Position numbers and translations under genes: made by a program
Assembly: GCF_007860135.1 (NCBI RefSeq)
Contig: NZ_SJPV01000002.1
Span: forward strand, 832,267-896,266
DNA: 64,000 nucleotides
Reading direction: 5' to 3'
Origin: Novipirellula artificiosorum
GTDB lineage: Bacteria; Planctomycetota; Planctomycetia; Pirellulales; Pirellulaceae
Notes under the pieces: generated by a model
Told to the model about the DNA's origin: nothing
Databases searched by the model: none
The model's input: the letters and a program-made list of their open reading frames with translations, nothing else
Shown: piece after piece, positions 8,828 to 18,649 of the stretch
Position numbering within the stretch: position 1 is the stretch's first letter
Layout of the letters: every line of letters starts with the position of its first letter

Positions 8828-9787
8828 ATGATTCGACCGTTTTGTAACGTCGATTTGCCACGGCTGGTCGATGTTTGGATCCAGCATTGGTCTTGTATCG
8901 GGATCTCGCCTCCGGTTTCGATGGCGACCATTGAGCAGGCCATTTTGGCAAGAACCTTCTTCGATCCCAACAATTTGATCGTTGCCGAATCCGAGGGCGA
9001 AGTCCGCGCCTGGTGTCATTTCGCGGTGGATGGCACCGGATCCGAGAAGGCGGGATCCGAGAAGGCGGGGCGAATTCGATCCATTTGTTTTTCACCCGAT
9101 GGTGGTTTGGACGTTTGCGATTCGCTGCTGACCGCCGTCGAACGGGCCATCGGCTCCCTTGGGGCGGAAATCGTCACCGTGGGGTTGGTTCGGGATGGTC
9201 ACGACGGCTACGCCGGCTTGCCCCCGATCGGCCATGGCATTGGAATCCCTGCAGCCGATTCGCGAACGTCGTCGTTGTTGTCACGTCGATCCTATAATCG
9301 TGACCATTCGATTTCGCGAATGGTTGTCAACACAAGCCCCTACCGTCCACCGGTCAGCAGAGACGCGCTGCAACTTCGGCGAACGACGCGTATCGAGAGC
9401 CATCGACGAATTCCAACCGAACCTCGTTTGGCCTCGGCGATGTCTCATTTTGATATCGAACGGCACCAAACGATCGACCATCGGACCGATGAGATTCTGT
9501 CGATGATCGAGTTTTGGTCGAGTGATGTTGAGGCCCAGGTGATGAATTGTGACAACGCGATTCTCGATCTTTCACTGCTGAAGCAGCCAGATCAATTGAG
9601 CATCGCGGAAAGCTATCTGATTGGAAGCGTGATTCAGAGGATGGCGGATCGAAGGGTTTATACGGTTGAAACGGCAGTCGACAGTAGCCAGCAGACGTTG
9701 ATCCGCCAGCTCGAAGCACTGCAATTCCGGAATTTTGAGCAAGGATACCAGTGGACCAAAAAGGTGCCTCTTGACGAAAAACCGTAG
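8828..9787 (+). CDS. GNAT-family acetyltransferase-like protein, two domains
   Basis: 319 aa from the ATG at 8828; a TTG at 8807 would add seven residues. The N-terminal part reads as a GNAT fold: IRPFCNVDLPRLVDVW, then LIVAESEGEVRAWCHF (beta strands) and RIRSICFSPDGGLDVCDSLL (acetyl-CoA loop region). The C-terminal half (about 200-319) has a second, weaker GNAT-like pattern. Substrate unknown. A 15-bp in-frame duplication (GSEKA twice) sits in a loop of the first domain. It lies downstream of the rhomboid gene on the same strand and just before tRNA-Thr. GNAT assignment is moderate; the acetyl-CoA motif is degenerate. Confidence 0.7.
   Translation: MIRPFCNVDLPRLVDVWIQHWSCIGISPPVSMATIEQAILARTFFDPNNLIVAESEGEVRAWCHFAVDGTGSEKAGSEKAGRIRSICFSPDGGLDVCDSLLTAVERAIGSLGAEIVTVGLVRDGHDGYAGLPPIGHGIGIPAADSRTSSLLSRRSYNRDHSISRMVVNTSPYRPPVSRDALQLRRTTRIESHRRIPTEPRLASAMSHFDIERHQTIDHRTDEILSMIEFWSSDVEAQVMNCDNAILDLSLLKQPDQLSIAESYLIGSVIQRMADRRVYTVETAVDSSQQTLIRQLEALQFRNFEQGYQWTKKVPLDEKP
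9038..9067. repeat. In-frame 15-bp tandem duplication
   Basis: GGATCCGAGAAGGCG occurs twice in direct succession inside the GNAT-like gene, adding one GSEKA unit to a surface loop. Confidence 0.9.
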
Positions 9788-9832
9788 GATCGCATATTTT
9801 CTTAGGGCGCGTTCTTATTCGGAACGGATTTT

Positions 9833-9906
9833 GCCGGCGTAGCTTCAATTGGCAGAGCATCGCATTCGTAATGCGAGGGTTGTGGGTTCAAATCCCACCG
9901 CTGGCT
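9833..9906 (+). tRNA. tRNA-Thr (anticodon CGT)
   Basis: 74-nt cloverleaf. The acceptor stem GCCGGCG pairs with CGCTGGC with one G-U. The D-arm is AGCTTCAATTGGCAGAGC. The anticodon arm is TCGCA-TTCGTAA-TGCGA with CGT at 9867-9869, and the T-arm is GTGGGTTCAAATCCCAC. The 3' CCA is not encoded. It reads the Thr codon ACG. Confidence 0.96.
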
Positions 9907-9927
9907 TTCGGGGAGGACCCCCCGCTA

Positions 9928-9947
9928 GAGAAAACAACCGTTTTCTC
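9928..9947 (+). terminator. Hairpin downstream of tRNA-Thr
   Basis: Perfect 8-bp stem GAGAAAAC / GTTTTCTC with loop AACC, about 20 bases after the tRNA. No long T-run follows, so it may be a processing structure or part of the leader of the next gene instead. Confidence 0.45.
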
Positions 9948-10019
9948 CAGCCCTTGAACTTTCTTTGCAGCGGTGCTGACGGTTTCGAGCACCCGTTTGT
10001 GTCCAGGAGACAACTCTCG

Positions 10020-11351
10020 ATGAATGAAATCGAACTCGATATGGTCGATTTAAAAGAGATGGTGTTGGCGAACAACTCGTTTGGGCCATCCGATGTCGCG
10101 TCCATTCGAGCGGCGATTACCGAGAATTACGGTCATTTCGGCGAACTTCGTGATGCCGTTAACGAAATGGAAGAACAGGAAGCACGCAGTCCTGCGGCGC
10201 AGACCAAATTGGGTGTCTGCCTGTTCCTGCTGGGCAAGTTCCGCAATTCGCTCAACACGCTGCAAAAGGCAGACGGCAGCGCAATGGCACTGTTCTACAC
10301 CGGCCGGGCCCATTTTGAACTCGGCCATTTCGAAGAAGCGATCGAAGCGTACGAGCAATCGCAGAAATCCGGTTACAACGATGATGATTGCAAGATCCGG
10401 ATCGCCGAATCGCATCGTTACGCTGGACGAACCGATAAAGCGCTCGAAATTCTGGATAATATTTTCGGACCTTCCGAGCAAACATCCGAGTACATGTACC
10501 AACGTGCAGCTACCGTTGCCTTGGTCGGAGGTCGGCTGGAGGAAGCGCTGGCGTTGTACCAACGAGCGGTCAACACGGACGAAAACCACGCCGGGGCCTT
10601 ATTCGGTTTGGCGCTCGAAAACGAGCGTCTCGGCAATGACGAAGAGGCCTTGAGGCTCTACGAGCGTGCCGTGAAAGCCTTCCCGACTGGCATTGGGGCT
10701 TTGATCAACCTGGGTTTGATCTACGAAGACAATAACCAATTTGATAAGGCTCAAGCGTGCTATCGGAGGATTCTGGAATCATACCCCGATCACCCGCAAA
10801 CGAACCTTTACCTGAAAGATGCGGCGGCAACCGGCAACTTGTTGTACGACGAGGAGGCCCAGCGACGAAATGACCGCTTGGCTCAAACGTTGAACATGCC
10901 CGTCGCTAACTTCGAATTGAGTGTTCGAAGTCGCAATTGCCTTCAAAAAATGGGCATCGACACGATTGGCGATTTGACGCGAACCAGCGAAGCGGAATTG
11001 CTGAGCAGCAAGAATTTTGGCGAAACGAGTCTCTACGAGATTCGCGAAATGTTAACCAGCAAAGGGTTGTCGCTCGGTCAATTCGCGCACGAAAAGAAGA
11101 GCAGCGATCCACCAATCGACACCAGCCACATGTCGGCCGACGAGCAAGCGTTCTTAGAGCGTCCTATTTCGGATCTGAATCTCTCGGTGCGAGCCAGGAA
11201 GTGTATGGCACGTTTGCAGCTCAACACGATCGGTGAGCTGTTGAGAAAGACGGGTGACGAGATGCTTGAGTGCAAGAACTTTGGCGTCACGAGCCTGAAC
11301 GAAGTCCGTGAAAAGCTGACCGATCTTGGCCTCAAGCTTCGTGGTGACTGA
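10020..11351 (+). CDS. TPR protein with two C-terminal RNA polymerase alpha-CTD domains
   Basis: 443 aa starting at ATG 10020, preceded by AGGAGA about 9 bases upstream. A longer in-frame reading that begins inside the tRNA is not credible. Residues about 50-290 form TPR helices, e.g. ALFYTGRAHFELGHFEEAI and GALFGLALENERLGNDEEA. Residues about 297-352 are a complete alpha-CTD: FELSVRSRNCLQKMGIDTIG, with NFGETSLYEI. A second copy occupies about 382-443: LNLSVRARKCMARLQLNTIG, with NFGVTSLNEV. Both copies keep the arginine equal to E. coli RpoA Arg265, which contacts promoter DNA. No polymerase assembly domain is present. Likely a DNA- or polymerase-associated scaffold; its exact function is unknown. 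Confidence 0.92.
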   Translation: MNEIELDMVDLKEMVLANNSFGPSDVASIRAAITENYGHFGELRDAVNEMEEQEARSPAAQTKLGVCLFLLGKFRNSLNTLQKADGSAMALFYTGRAHFELGHFEEAIEAYEQSQKSGYNDDDCKIRIAESHRYAGRTDKALEILDNIFGPSEQTSEYMYQRAATVALVGGRLEEALALYQRAVNTDENHAGALFGLALENERLGNDEEALRLYERAVKAFPTGIGALINLGLIYEDNNQFDKAQACYRRILESYPDHPQTNLYLKDAAATGNLLYDEEAQRRNDRLAQTLNMPVANFELSVRSRNCLQKMGIDTIGDLTRTSEAELLSSKNFGETSLYEIREMLTSKGLSLGQFAHEKKSSDPPIDTSHMSADEQAFLERPISDLNLSVRARKCMARLQLNTIGELLRKTGDEMLECKNFGVTSLNEVREKLTDLGLKLRGD

Positions 11352-11438
11352 GCCAGCCGATTTGGGCAGGGTGGACGTTGCGGGAATCCCGAATTTGCAC
11401 AAATCCCTGGGTTTCGATTGGCTCTCGTTCGGATGGCT

Positions 11439-12755
11439 CTAAGCTGCTCGAAAATGGGTATCGTCGCTTTGCAGCGTCGCTTCGATTGAGGCGAGCGTCC
11501 GCTCTTTCGCCCCTTGGTGCTGGCCGATGACACGTCGTGCGTTCCGGCCGAGGCAATCTGCTGCGGGGATGTCGTCTAAGCAGCGAGTGACGAATTGTCG
11601 CAATTCCGATTCGTCTGCGACGCGGGCTGCGCCACCTTCGGCCACCAATTGATTGGCGATTTCTTTAAAATTTCGTGTGTCTGGCCCAAACGAAACCGCG
11701 CTGCCGTAACCGGCTGGTTCCAGCATGTTTTGACCGCCTCGGTCCCCAAAGCTGCCGCCAACGGTCGCAATCTGGCTCACGCCCCACCAGTGTCGAAGCT
11801 CGCCGATGGTATCAACCAACACGACGGTGTCCGATTCCCAGCTGCTTTGGTTCCGTGATTTTCCGGTCGAGCGGCGATGGACCTTCAGTCCCGATTGCTC
11901 GACTAACTTAGCGACCGCATCGAATCGTTCCACGTGTCTGGGTACCAACACCAAACGCAATTGGTGATGGGATGACCGCAGCGATTGGTAAACGCGAATC
12001 ACCATGGCTTCTTCGCCTGGGCCGGTGCTGCCACCGACCCAAACCCGGTTCCAGGGGTCAACGCCAGCCCATTGTTGTCGCGATTGCACCTCGACCGTAT
12101 CGCGGCTCGTAGGTGCATCATCAAACTTGATCGATCCGGTCACCTCAAGGCGATCTGGGTTGGAGCCGCATTTCAGGAAACGGGATGCTGTCGCTTCGTT
12201 TTGACAGCCGACCCAGGACAAGCGGGCGAACGTTCGTCGTGTGAACGCGCCGAAGCGTTGGTATCGGTTTGCACTCGATTCACTCAGCCGTGCGTTGATG
12301 ACCATCACAGGGCATCCGTGATCACGAGTCATGCGAATCAGATTGGGCCAAAGCTCGAGCTCCGCCAACAGCAGCAACTGCGGATTGAGATTTCGAATCG
12401 CCCTTGCCACTGCCCAGGAGAAATCGAGAGGGCAGAAGAAGACTCGCTGGGCGCCAAACAGCCGAATAGCCAGGTCGTAGCCGGTATCGGTCGATGTGCT
12501 GATCAGGACAGGTGTATCAGGGTGTTGTTGTTGCAGTCGCATTGCGACGCCACGAACCAGATTGACTTCGCCGACACTGACGGCATGGATCCAAATGCAA
12601 CGTTTGCCAGCGGAGAGGTTTCGCGCATGAGATGCCGACAAGCCAAGGACCTTCTCACGGACGCCACGCCGGTAGCGACCATGCCTGACCATGCGGTACA
12701 GGACCACTGGCGAAACCAGAAGCAGGGCAGCAAAGTAGATCAAATTTGCGAACAT
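11439..12755 (-). CDS. waaA: 3-deoxy-D-manno-octulosonic acid (Kdo) transferase
   Basis: 438 aa, usual length for WaaA/KdtA. It transfers Kdo from CMP-Kdo to lipid A precursor at the inner membrane, the first step of LPS core assembly. One N-terminal membrane anchor (LIYFAALLLVSPVVLYRMV) is followed by the conserved IWIHAVSVGEV motif. LLAELELWPNLI and INARLSESS follow, and the C-terminal GT-B domain has WVGGSTGPGEE and ATVGGSFGDRGGQNMLEPAG. It lies 68 bases downstream of secA on the same strand. Its presence supports an LPS-bearing outer membrane. Confidence 0.95.
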   Translation of the reverse strand: MFANLIYFAALLLVSPVVLYRMVRHGRYRRGVREKVLGLSASHARNLSAGKRCIWIHAVSVGEVNLVRGVAMRLQQQHPDTPVLISTSTDTGYDLAIRLFGAQRVFFCPLDFSWAVARAIRNLNPQLLLLAELELWPNLIRMTRDHGCPVMVINARLSESSANRYQRFGAFTRRTFARLSWVGCQNEATASRFLKCGSNPDRLEVTGSIKFDDAPTSRDTVEVQSRQQWAGVDPWNRVWVGGSTGPGEEAMVIRVYQSLRSSHHQLRLVLVPRHVERFDAVAKLVEQSGLKVHRRSTGKSRNQSSWESDTVVLVDTIGELRHWWGVSQIATVGGSFGDRGGQNMLEPAGYGSAVSFGPDTRNFKEIANQLVAEGGAARVADESELRQFVTRCLDDIPAADCLGRNARRVIGQHQGAKERTLASIEATLQSDDTHFRAA

Positions 12756-12823
12756 CGGAATCCTTTCCTAGCCAATCCTTCAGCTATCAGCCCGAAGCGA
12801 AACGCTGAGGGTTGGCAACTGAG

Positions 12824-15800
12824 CTAAACCACACGTCCACGTTTTCTCATGCAGCATGATTTGTACTTTTTTCCGCTGCCGCAGGGACAGGGATCATTTC
12901 GGCCGATTCGCGGGGCATCATGGCGTATCGGGTCCGGCTTTGCATCTTCACCGCGATTGCTTTGCTGCGCCGCCTGCTGAGCGGGCGTGTTGGATTCATT
13001 CGCCGTCGCCGCCCCCGACGCATGAGGATCATCGTGCCGCGTTGCGGCGTCCACCCATGTGCTTCGGATAAAGGCGTCGTTGAAGGATTCCATCCGGAAA
13101 ATCAAATCGGTCACCCGTTCGCCAATCGACTCCCACATGGAATCGAATAATCGCATGCCTTCGCGTTTGTATTCGACTTTGGGGTCCAATTGAGCGTAGC
13201 CCTTCAATCCGACGCTGCTGCGCAAATGGTCCATGGTCAACAGGTGGTTCTTCCAGGCTTCATCAACAATGCTGAGCAAGATCTGGCGTTCCATACGCCG
13301 CATCTCGGGATAGAACCGATCGTCGACAGCACCGTCAACGGCTAGCTTCAACTCGCTACGATTCATTCGCGACAAGTCCGATTTGTCCGCTCGATGACTC
13401 AATTCGGCTTGCAGCCACTCGATCAAGGCATCCAAACTGCCATTCTTTCCACTTGCCAAAATCGCTGTCGTCTCTGGGTCCGCTTTACCAAACAGCTCGT
13501 CCACCTTGGTTTCGGCAACGCTGTATTTTTGTTCGGCTGCATCACCCGTTTTGCGACTAAACTCGACCAACTGAGCCTTCAAGTCATCTCGGTTGAGTCG
13601 AACATCATCGGGATTCAGTTCAGCGCCGAACCGATGGTTGACCCAATCGACTAAACCTTCGCGGTCGAGCGATACCTGTGCTCCCTGCTTCTCGGTGAAC
13701 CGAGAGATGCCGGTCAAAACGGGATATTCGGCTTCTTTTCGTGTGTAAGCCTGCTCGGCTCGTTGCATCAGTGCGTCGGCGACAACACGATAATCGTCGA
13801 CGTCACGAAACTCGTCTGGCGTGGTTTCGATACCAAACTTATGTCGCATCCATGCACAAAGCGTGCGTAGGCCATAGTCGGTGTCGAGCAGGGGTTCGCC
13901 GTCACTCAAATCAACCTTGTTGATCTTTTCATGTGACTTCTTGATGAGTTCCTCTACCAATTCATCGCGATTCATCGATTTCAATTGGTGTTCTTGATAA
14001 TTGGTCGCCAATCGAGTGTTGGACCAATTGGTCATGGCTTTCCAGTTCCATTCTTCTTCCATCCCCGCCGGCAAATTCTCTTCGACGATTTCTTCAACCG
14101 TCACCTCTGCCGCTCGTTCTGCCTGGTCGATCGAATAGGACTTGGCCATGTCGAAGTCCATATTCAAGAAGTCACGAGCTTCCAATTGGCAATCGAGTTG
14201 GCCTCCTGCGAATGCCGCAAACGAATCGACTCCGTAATTGGGTTCCATGAACGTTTCGACGTACTTGTCGATTTGAGCCCGAATCAAGTCGAGGATCATG
14301 TTGCGTGAACTGTGACCATCGAGCAGGTTTTGACGATAGCGGTAAACGCGTTTTCGCTGCTCGTCCATCACCTCGTCGTAGTCGAGTAGGCTTTTGCGTA
14401 TTTCGTAATTGCGTTCTTCGACCTTCTTTTGAGCCGCGGCGATTCGCCGAGTGACCAGCGAGGATTCGATGGCTTCGCCCTCTTGCATGCCAAGTCTTTC
14501 CATCATGCTCTTGACGAAATCACCTGCGAAAATCCGCATCAAGTCGTCCTCCAGCGATAGGAAGAACCGGCTCGAGCCTGGATCGCCTTGTCGACCACAA
14601 CGACCTCGAAGCTGTAGGTCGATGCGTCTCGATTCGTGTCGTTCGGTGCCAATCACATACAACCCGGCAAGGTCGCGAACGACATCCCCTTCGGCACTCA
14701 TCTTTTCCTGTTCGTCGATCTCTTTGACCAATGCGTTCCACTCGTCATCCGGCACTTCCAGCCGCGTCGGGTACTTGTGTTGCAGTTGAGCCCACGCCAT
14801 CGTTTCGGGATTCCCGCCCAGCACGATGTCGGTACCGCGGCCTGCCATGTTGGTTGCAATCGTCACGGCGTTAACACGACCGGCTTGAGAAACAATGTCC
14901 GCTTCACGGCCGTGATTTTTCGCGTTCAGGACGTCATGTTTGATTCCACGCCGTTCAAGCAGCGCTGACAATCGTTCACTCTTTTCGATGCTGACCGTTC
15001 CAATCAATACCGGGCGTCCCGCGTGTTCGACCTTGGTGATCTTGCTGGTTGGAACTTTTTCGGCGTGTTTCTCACCCTTCTGAAGGATGCTCACTTCGGT
15101 TTCATCTTCGCTTTGGATTTTCCCCCAAATCTCACTGCCGTCCTTTAGCGTCAGCACATCCCATTTGTTCGTCCGCTCGACCTCGTCGGCCAGTGCCTTG
15201 TACTTGTCCTTTTCGGTCAAGTAGATCAAATCAGGGTGCTCGATCCGTTTCATTTCCCGGTTGGTAGGGATCGCGACCACATCCAACCCGTAGATCTTCA
15301 TGAACTCGGTCGATTCGGTCATGGCAGTCCCCGTCATCCCCGCCAACTTCTTGTACATCTTGAAGATGTTCTGCAGCGACGCGGTTGCAAACGTTTGCGT
15401 TTCCTGTTTGATCGGGACGCCTTCCTTCGCTTCGACCGCTTGGTGCAACCCGTCACTCCATTGGCGGCCTTCCATCAACCGTCCCGTGAACTCGTCGACA
15501 ATGATGATTTGGCGATCTTTGATGACGTAGTTGACGTCCAGTTTGTAGAGGAAATGAGCTTTGAGCGCGTTGTCGATCAAGTGAGGCCATTCCATGTTGC
15601 CTGCGGTATAGAAGCTTTCCACGCCTGCTAGTTTCTCGGCTTCACGCACCCCTTCGTCACTGAGCGTGACGTTGTGTTGTTTTTCGTCGACCTTAAAGTG
15701 TTCTTCCTTGCGCAATTGACGAGCCACGCGATCGGCTTCGGCATATCGCCCCAGGTCCAAGTCGGCGGGGCCGCTGATGATCAACGGCGTTCTCGCTTCA

Positions 15801-16537
15801 TCAATCAGGATATTGTCGACTTCGTCGATGATCGCAAAGTTCAGTGGCCCTTGGCACTGTTGCGCCTCACTGGGATAACGATTGTCGCCCTTTGCCGCCG
15901 GTCGCATGTTGTCACGGAGGTAGTCGAATCCGAATTCGTTGTTGGTGCCGTAGGTGATATCGCATGCGTAGGCGGCCTGCTTTTCTCCGGTCGACATCCC
16001 TGATTGGATCGCATTAACGGTCAGCCCCAAGTTCATGTAGAGCGGCGCCATCCATTCCATGTCACGGCGAGCCAAGTAATCATTTACCGTGACGACATGG
16101 ACCCCTTTGCCTTCGAGCGCGTTCAAGTAGGCTGGCAATGTCGCGACGAGTGTCTTCCCTTCCCCGGTGACCATTTCAGCGATTCCTCCGCTGTGAAGCA
16201 CCATGCCACCGACGAATTGAACGTCGTAATGACGCATCCCAAGGTACCGTTTGCCACCTTCGCGGCAAACGGCGAACGCTTCATCGAGGATGTTATCGAG
16301 CGTCTCACCGTCACGAAGTCGTTGGCGGAAAATCTCCGTCTGCTCCCGCAACTGCTCGTCCGTCATCGCCTCGTATTTCGGCTCTAACTCACCGATCTTC
16401 TCCGCACGCTGCTGCAATTTGGATACTTGGCGAGCGTTCGCAGACCCGAAGATCGAAGTGATCCCACGTTCGACCGCTCCGAAAAAGCCGCCAAAAATGA
16501 CACCGAGAATATCAAAAAGTCGTTCAAAGAATGACAT
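12824..16537 (-). CDS. secA: Preprotein translocase ATPase SecA, enlarged
   Basis: Motor of Sec-dependent export: it binds SecYEG and pushes unfolded preproteins. 1237 aa against about 900 for E. coli SecA. ATG 16537 ([11 protein letters not shown]) is chosen over an upstream start at 16588 because it begins the conserved N-terminal helix. Walker A is in [18 protein letters not shown]-type in [12 protein letters not shown], and the helicase motif in [20 protein letters not shown]. The C-terminal zinc motif is [15 protein letters not shown]. Two extra regions stand out. A segment of about 45 aa near residues 457-502 ([20 protein letters not shown]) sits just before [12 protein letters not shown]. 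Long additions lie in the helical C-terminal half (about 860-1100). Confidence 0.96.
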   Translation of the reverse strand: MSFFERLFDILGVIFGGFFGAVERGITSIFGSANARQVSKLQQRAEKIGELEPKYEAMTDEQLREQTEIFRQRLRDGETLDNILDEAFAVCREGGKRYLGMRHYDVQFVGGMVLHSGGIAEMVTGEGKTLVATLPAYLNALEGKGVHVVTVNDYLARRDMEWMAPLYMNLGLTVNAIQSGMSTGEKQAAYACDITYGTNNEFGFDYLRDNMRPAAKGDNRYPSEAQQCQGPLNFAIIDEVDNILIDEARTPLIISGPADLDLGRYAEADRVARQLRKEEHFKVDEKQHNVTLSDEGVREAEKLAGVESFYTAGNMEWPHLIDNALKAHFLYKLDVNYVIKDRQIIIVDEFTGRLMEGRQWSDGLHQAVEAKEGVPIKQETQTFATASLQNIFKMYKKLAGMTGTAMTESTEFMKIYGLDVVAIPTNREMKRIEHPDLIYLTEKDKYKALADEVERTNKWDVLTLKDGSEIWGKIQSEDETEVSILQKGEKHAEKVPTSKITKVEHAGRPVLIGTVSIEKSERLSALLERRGIKHDVLNAKNHGREADIVSQAGRVNAVTIATNMAGRGTDIVLGGNPETMAWAQLQHKYPTRLEVPDDEWNALVKEIDEQEKMSAEGDVVRDLAGLYVIGTERHESRRIDLQLRGRCGRQGDPGSSRFFLSLEDDLMRIFAGDFVKSMMERLGMQEGEAIESSLVTRRIAAAQKKVEERNYEIRKSLLDYDEVMDEQRKRVYRYRQNLLDGHSSRNMILDLIRAQIDKYVETFMEPNYGVDSFAAFAGGQLDCQLEARDFLNMDFDMAKSYSIDQAERAAEVTVEEIVEENLPAGMEEEWNWKAMTNWSNTRLATNYQEHQLKSMNRDELVEELIKKSHEKINKVDLSDGEPLLDTDYGLRTLCAWMRHKFGIETTPDEFRDVDDYRVVADALMQRAEQAYTRKEAEYPVLTGISRFTEKQGAQVSLDREGLVDWVNHRFGAELNPDDVRLNRDDLKAQLVEFSRKTGDAAEQKYSVAETKVDELFGKADPETTAILASGKNGSLDALIEWLQAELSHRADKSDLSRMNRSELKLAVDGAVDDRFYPEMRRMERQILLSIVDEAWKNHLLTMDHLRSSVGLKGYAQLDPKVEYKREGMRLFDSMWESIGERVTDLIFRMESFNDAFIRSTWVDAATRHDDPHASGAATANESNTPAQQAAQQSNRGEDAKPDPIRHDAPRIGRNDPCPCGSGKKYKSCCMRKRGRVV

Positions 16538-16989
16538 GGTTTCAGTCGTTGAAAATACGTATGCGGGCAGACGCATCGATTGCGTCAAAATGGCACGTTG
16601 GCAGGGTTTCGCAACCGATACGGCAAATTGAGGGCCGTGGTGGGTGGACCACAGCCGAATCGCGACCGCTTGCGACGGTTTTCCACCACAAAATCGCCTC
16701 TTGCATCGTCCAGGCCAAGACTTGGGGGGTTAGCTGTAGTGGATCTGGTGAGAGAACCCTAAAGGAAAAGAATCCCCTAACAAGATCCACCACAGCATAA
16801 CGAAGGGTTGATGATGTGCTACCTAAATGCTTTTAAGACGGCAAGTTACGGGTTTGGCGAAGATGGGTCAACTGTGATTGTCTTTTTGGCTAAACAAGTT
16901 GGGGTAGCGAAGCGGTGGGACGGCACCGCAAAGCAAGGAACATCGCATCTCCCCCCCCTAAAAAAACGATCCAGGGATCCACAATCTTG
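16538..16989. other. Intergenic region upstream of secA
   Basis: About 450 bases between secA and a small TPR gene, both leftward. It should hold the secA promoter. The only clear structure is the palindrome listed separately at 16733-16796; short reading frames on the plus strand lack protein-like composition. Confidence 0.35.
16733..16796. repeat. Inverted repeat, 14-bp arms
   Basis: GCTGTAGTGGATCT (16733-16746) and AGATCCACCACAGC (16783-16796) are inverted copies with one mismatch around a 36-base spacer. The arm core GTAGTGGAT resembles the internal arm of the 125-bp element found elsewhere in this window. Partial variants (GATCCACAATCTTGTTAG) recur near 16975. Confidence 0.6.
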
Positions 16990-17340
16990 TTAGCGCCCTT
17001 CTAGCATCCTTGCTCGGCCCATCGCGTCTTCGGCCGCTGTGATGTATTGCTGGTCTTGCGTCCCGGCCCACGCGCGTTGGTACGTCACACTTAAGGCGGT
17101 GAAGTTGAACGCATCTTCGGGCTCAAGTTCGCAGGCCTTCTCACCATGTTTGATTGCCAGGTCGTGTTGCCCGGTTTTGGTGTAGACGCGGGCGAGCGCC
17201 AAGTGGCCGAGCACGAACGTTTCGTCCTCACCAACGATTTCGTTCAATCCCGCAATGGCCTCCTCGAATTTTTCGCCATCGATTAGCTTTTCGACTTCGT
17301 TGTATTGGGTGTAGATGTCAGACACAGATTGTTTCTCCAT
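16990..17340 (-). CDS. Small tetratricopeptide-repeat protein
   Basis: 116 aa with no signal peptide or membrane segment. Three TPR-like helical pairs fill the protein: EKFEEAIAGLNEIVGED, FVLGHLALARVYTKTGQHDLAI and DAFNFTALSVTYQRAWAG. It is probably a cytoplasmic protein-protein interaction module. The ATG at 17340 is in good context for a compact TPR protein. No enzymatic motif is present and the partner is unknown. Confidence 0.85.
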   Translation of the reverse strand: MEKQSVSDIYTQYNEVEKLIDGEKFEEAIAGLNEIVGEDETFVLGHLALARVYTKTGQHDLAIKHGEKACELEPEDAFNFTALSVTYQRAWAGTQDQQYITAAEDAMGRARMLEGR

Positions 17341-17694
17341 CGCAAAGGGAGCGAAAGTTGGTTTCGGTTTGTCGATTGAGTCGTTTCAGAACGAGCGGAA
17401 TGTTTCGGTCTGCTTTCATTCCGTGAAACAACGCAAAAAACGCTATTTTTGCGGAACGAAGGGTGACACTTGTTTCCCGCTTGGTCCCCTAGCGATTGGC
17501 TGAGGGCGTACTTCCTACCCAAGGCGGGCGCATGCGGCAAAGGGTGAAACGAATGCGTGATCCGATTGATCCCAATCGGCAAGCCCGATAGGGAAGCGGG
17601 ACGACTCGTGAATCCCGATGGTTGTAGCATTTCCACCTAGCTTGCGCCAGTCCCGGTGCTTGGTGCGCAAATCGCGTGTCCTTCAATGCCGCTG
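17341..17694. other. Intergenic region with small palindromes
   Basis: About 350 bases upstream of the small TPR gene. CGCAAAAA (17432-17439) pairs with TTTTTGCG (17446-17453), a hairpin with A/T runs that could act as a weak terminator in either direction. TGTTTC and GAAACA at 17401-17430 also pair. No gene is seen. Confidence 0.4.
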
Positions 17695-17819
17695 GTGGAC
17701 CGTCAAGTTTAAAACTGCGAGTGGAGACGCAGTGGACTTCGCCAGAAGTCGCTCAGAATACCTGAGCTACGGATTTCTGGCGAAATCCACTACCCTAATA
17801 TTTGATGCTGACAGTCCAC
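17695..17819 (+). repeat. 125-bp palindromic element, copy 1
   Basis: Starts GTGGACCGTCA and ends TGACAGTCCAC (11-bp terminal inverted repeats, one mismatch). An internal pair is formed by GTGGACTTCGCCAGAAGTC and GATTTCTGGCGAAATCCAC. Same length and about 85-90 percent identical by eye to copies 2 and 3. Its last base is also the last base (on the minus strand) of the phosphatase stop codon. Confidence 0.9.
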
Positions 17820-18610
17820 TAACTCTGTTCCGGCGAGAAATCGTTGGTTTGTCGTTTCTCGCTTTCAAGCGTCGAGGGCTCTTCCGCGTGCGTCGGCCTG
17901 TTAAGCCACCTCCGCACGATGCGAGTGGCGGCGGCACAGCGATCCATCAGGATTTTGGCAGGGGTCCGCCGAACATGCCCATGCCGATCGACTTGGATCA
18001 TGTCGCTCGAATCCGTCTGTAAGGCCGTCAAGTACCCGCCACCGAAACAATAGGTGTCGATACAAACCAGGTATCCCAAGTCAAGGATTTCACCGCCCGC
18101 TTGTGGCGTGTGGCCGACGAACACGCGTTTGCCACTTTGGTGAGGTGGCGGGTAGGGGAAATCAAGATGTGCCCAGTACCGGGCTGCGTCCTCTTGCCGA
18201 GCCATCGGGCAATCTGCAACGTAGTTGGCGTGGACGAAAATGAACTGATCGGTTTCGTAATGAGGCCGCAGTGACCGGAAAAAACGCAGGTGCGATTCGG
18301 GGATCTTTTCCAGCGAACCACCATAGCTGGCAATCGTGGCTTGACCACCGCTTTGTTGCCAAATCGATTGGTCCAATCCCGCCGAGACGACACCCATCAG
18401 CATCAGTTCGTGGTTTCCACGCAGCGCGACGACCCGGCATCGTTGCTGCAGTTCGATAATCTGTTCAACGACATCCTTTGTGTCGGGGCCCCGATCGATG
18501 TAGTCTCCAAGAAAGATGAGTTCATCATCGGGGCACGGCTCGATGGCTTCGATCAGCGACCGAATCGCTTTGCCACATCCATGAATGTCACCGATCACGT
18601 ACTGCCGCAT
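17819..18610 (-). CDS. PPP-family metallophosphatase (Ser/Thr phosphatase or diadenosine-tetraphosphatase type)
   Basis: 263-aa cytoplasmic enzyme with all calcineurin-like metal motifs in order: GDIHG (residues 7-11), GDYIDRG (35-41) and GNHE (65-68), then FVHANY near 150 and FVGHTPQ near 190. Such proteins remove phosphate from Ser/Thr or cleave dinucleoside tetraphosphates; which one cannot be told here. The C-terminal tail after about 240 is unconserved, and the stop codon abuts the 125-bp element, so the original end may have been altered by insertion. Confidence 0.9.
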   Translation of the reverse strand: MRQYVIGDIHGCGKAIRSLIEAIEPCPDDELIFLGDYIDRGPDTKDVVEQIIELQQRCRVVALRGNHELMLMGVVSAGLDQSIWQQSGGQATIASYGGSLEKIPESHLRFFRSLRPHYETDQFIFVHANYVADCPMARQEDAARYWAHLDFPYPPPHQSGKRVFVGHTPQAGGEILDLGYLVCIDTYCFGGGYLTALQTDSSDMIQVDRHGHVRRTPAKILMDRCAAATRIVRRWLNRPTHAEEPSTLESEKRQTNDFSPEQS

Positions 18611-18649
18611 GAACTTCCTTTCCTCTCGAGTACCCTTGCTAAGACTCGT

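Noticed and set aside
9849..10019. Longer N-terminus of the TPR/alpha-CTD protein
   Set aside because: The extension begins inside tRNA-Thr and is not protein-like; ATG 10020 has a good ribosome binding site.
11985..12827. 280-codon plus-strand frame
   Set aside because: It is antisense to waaA, which is unmistakable.
16808..16993. 61-codon plus-strand frame
   Set aside because: Unusual composition, no good start context, overlaps a repeat-rich intergenic stretch.
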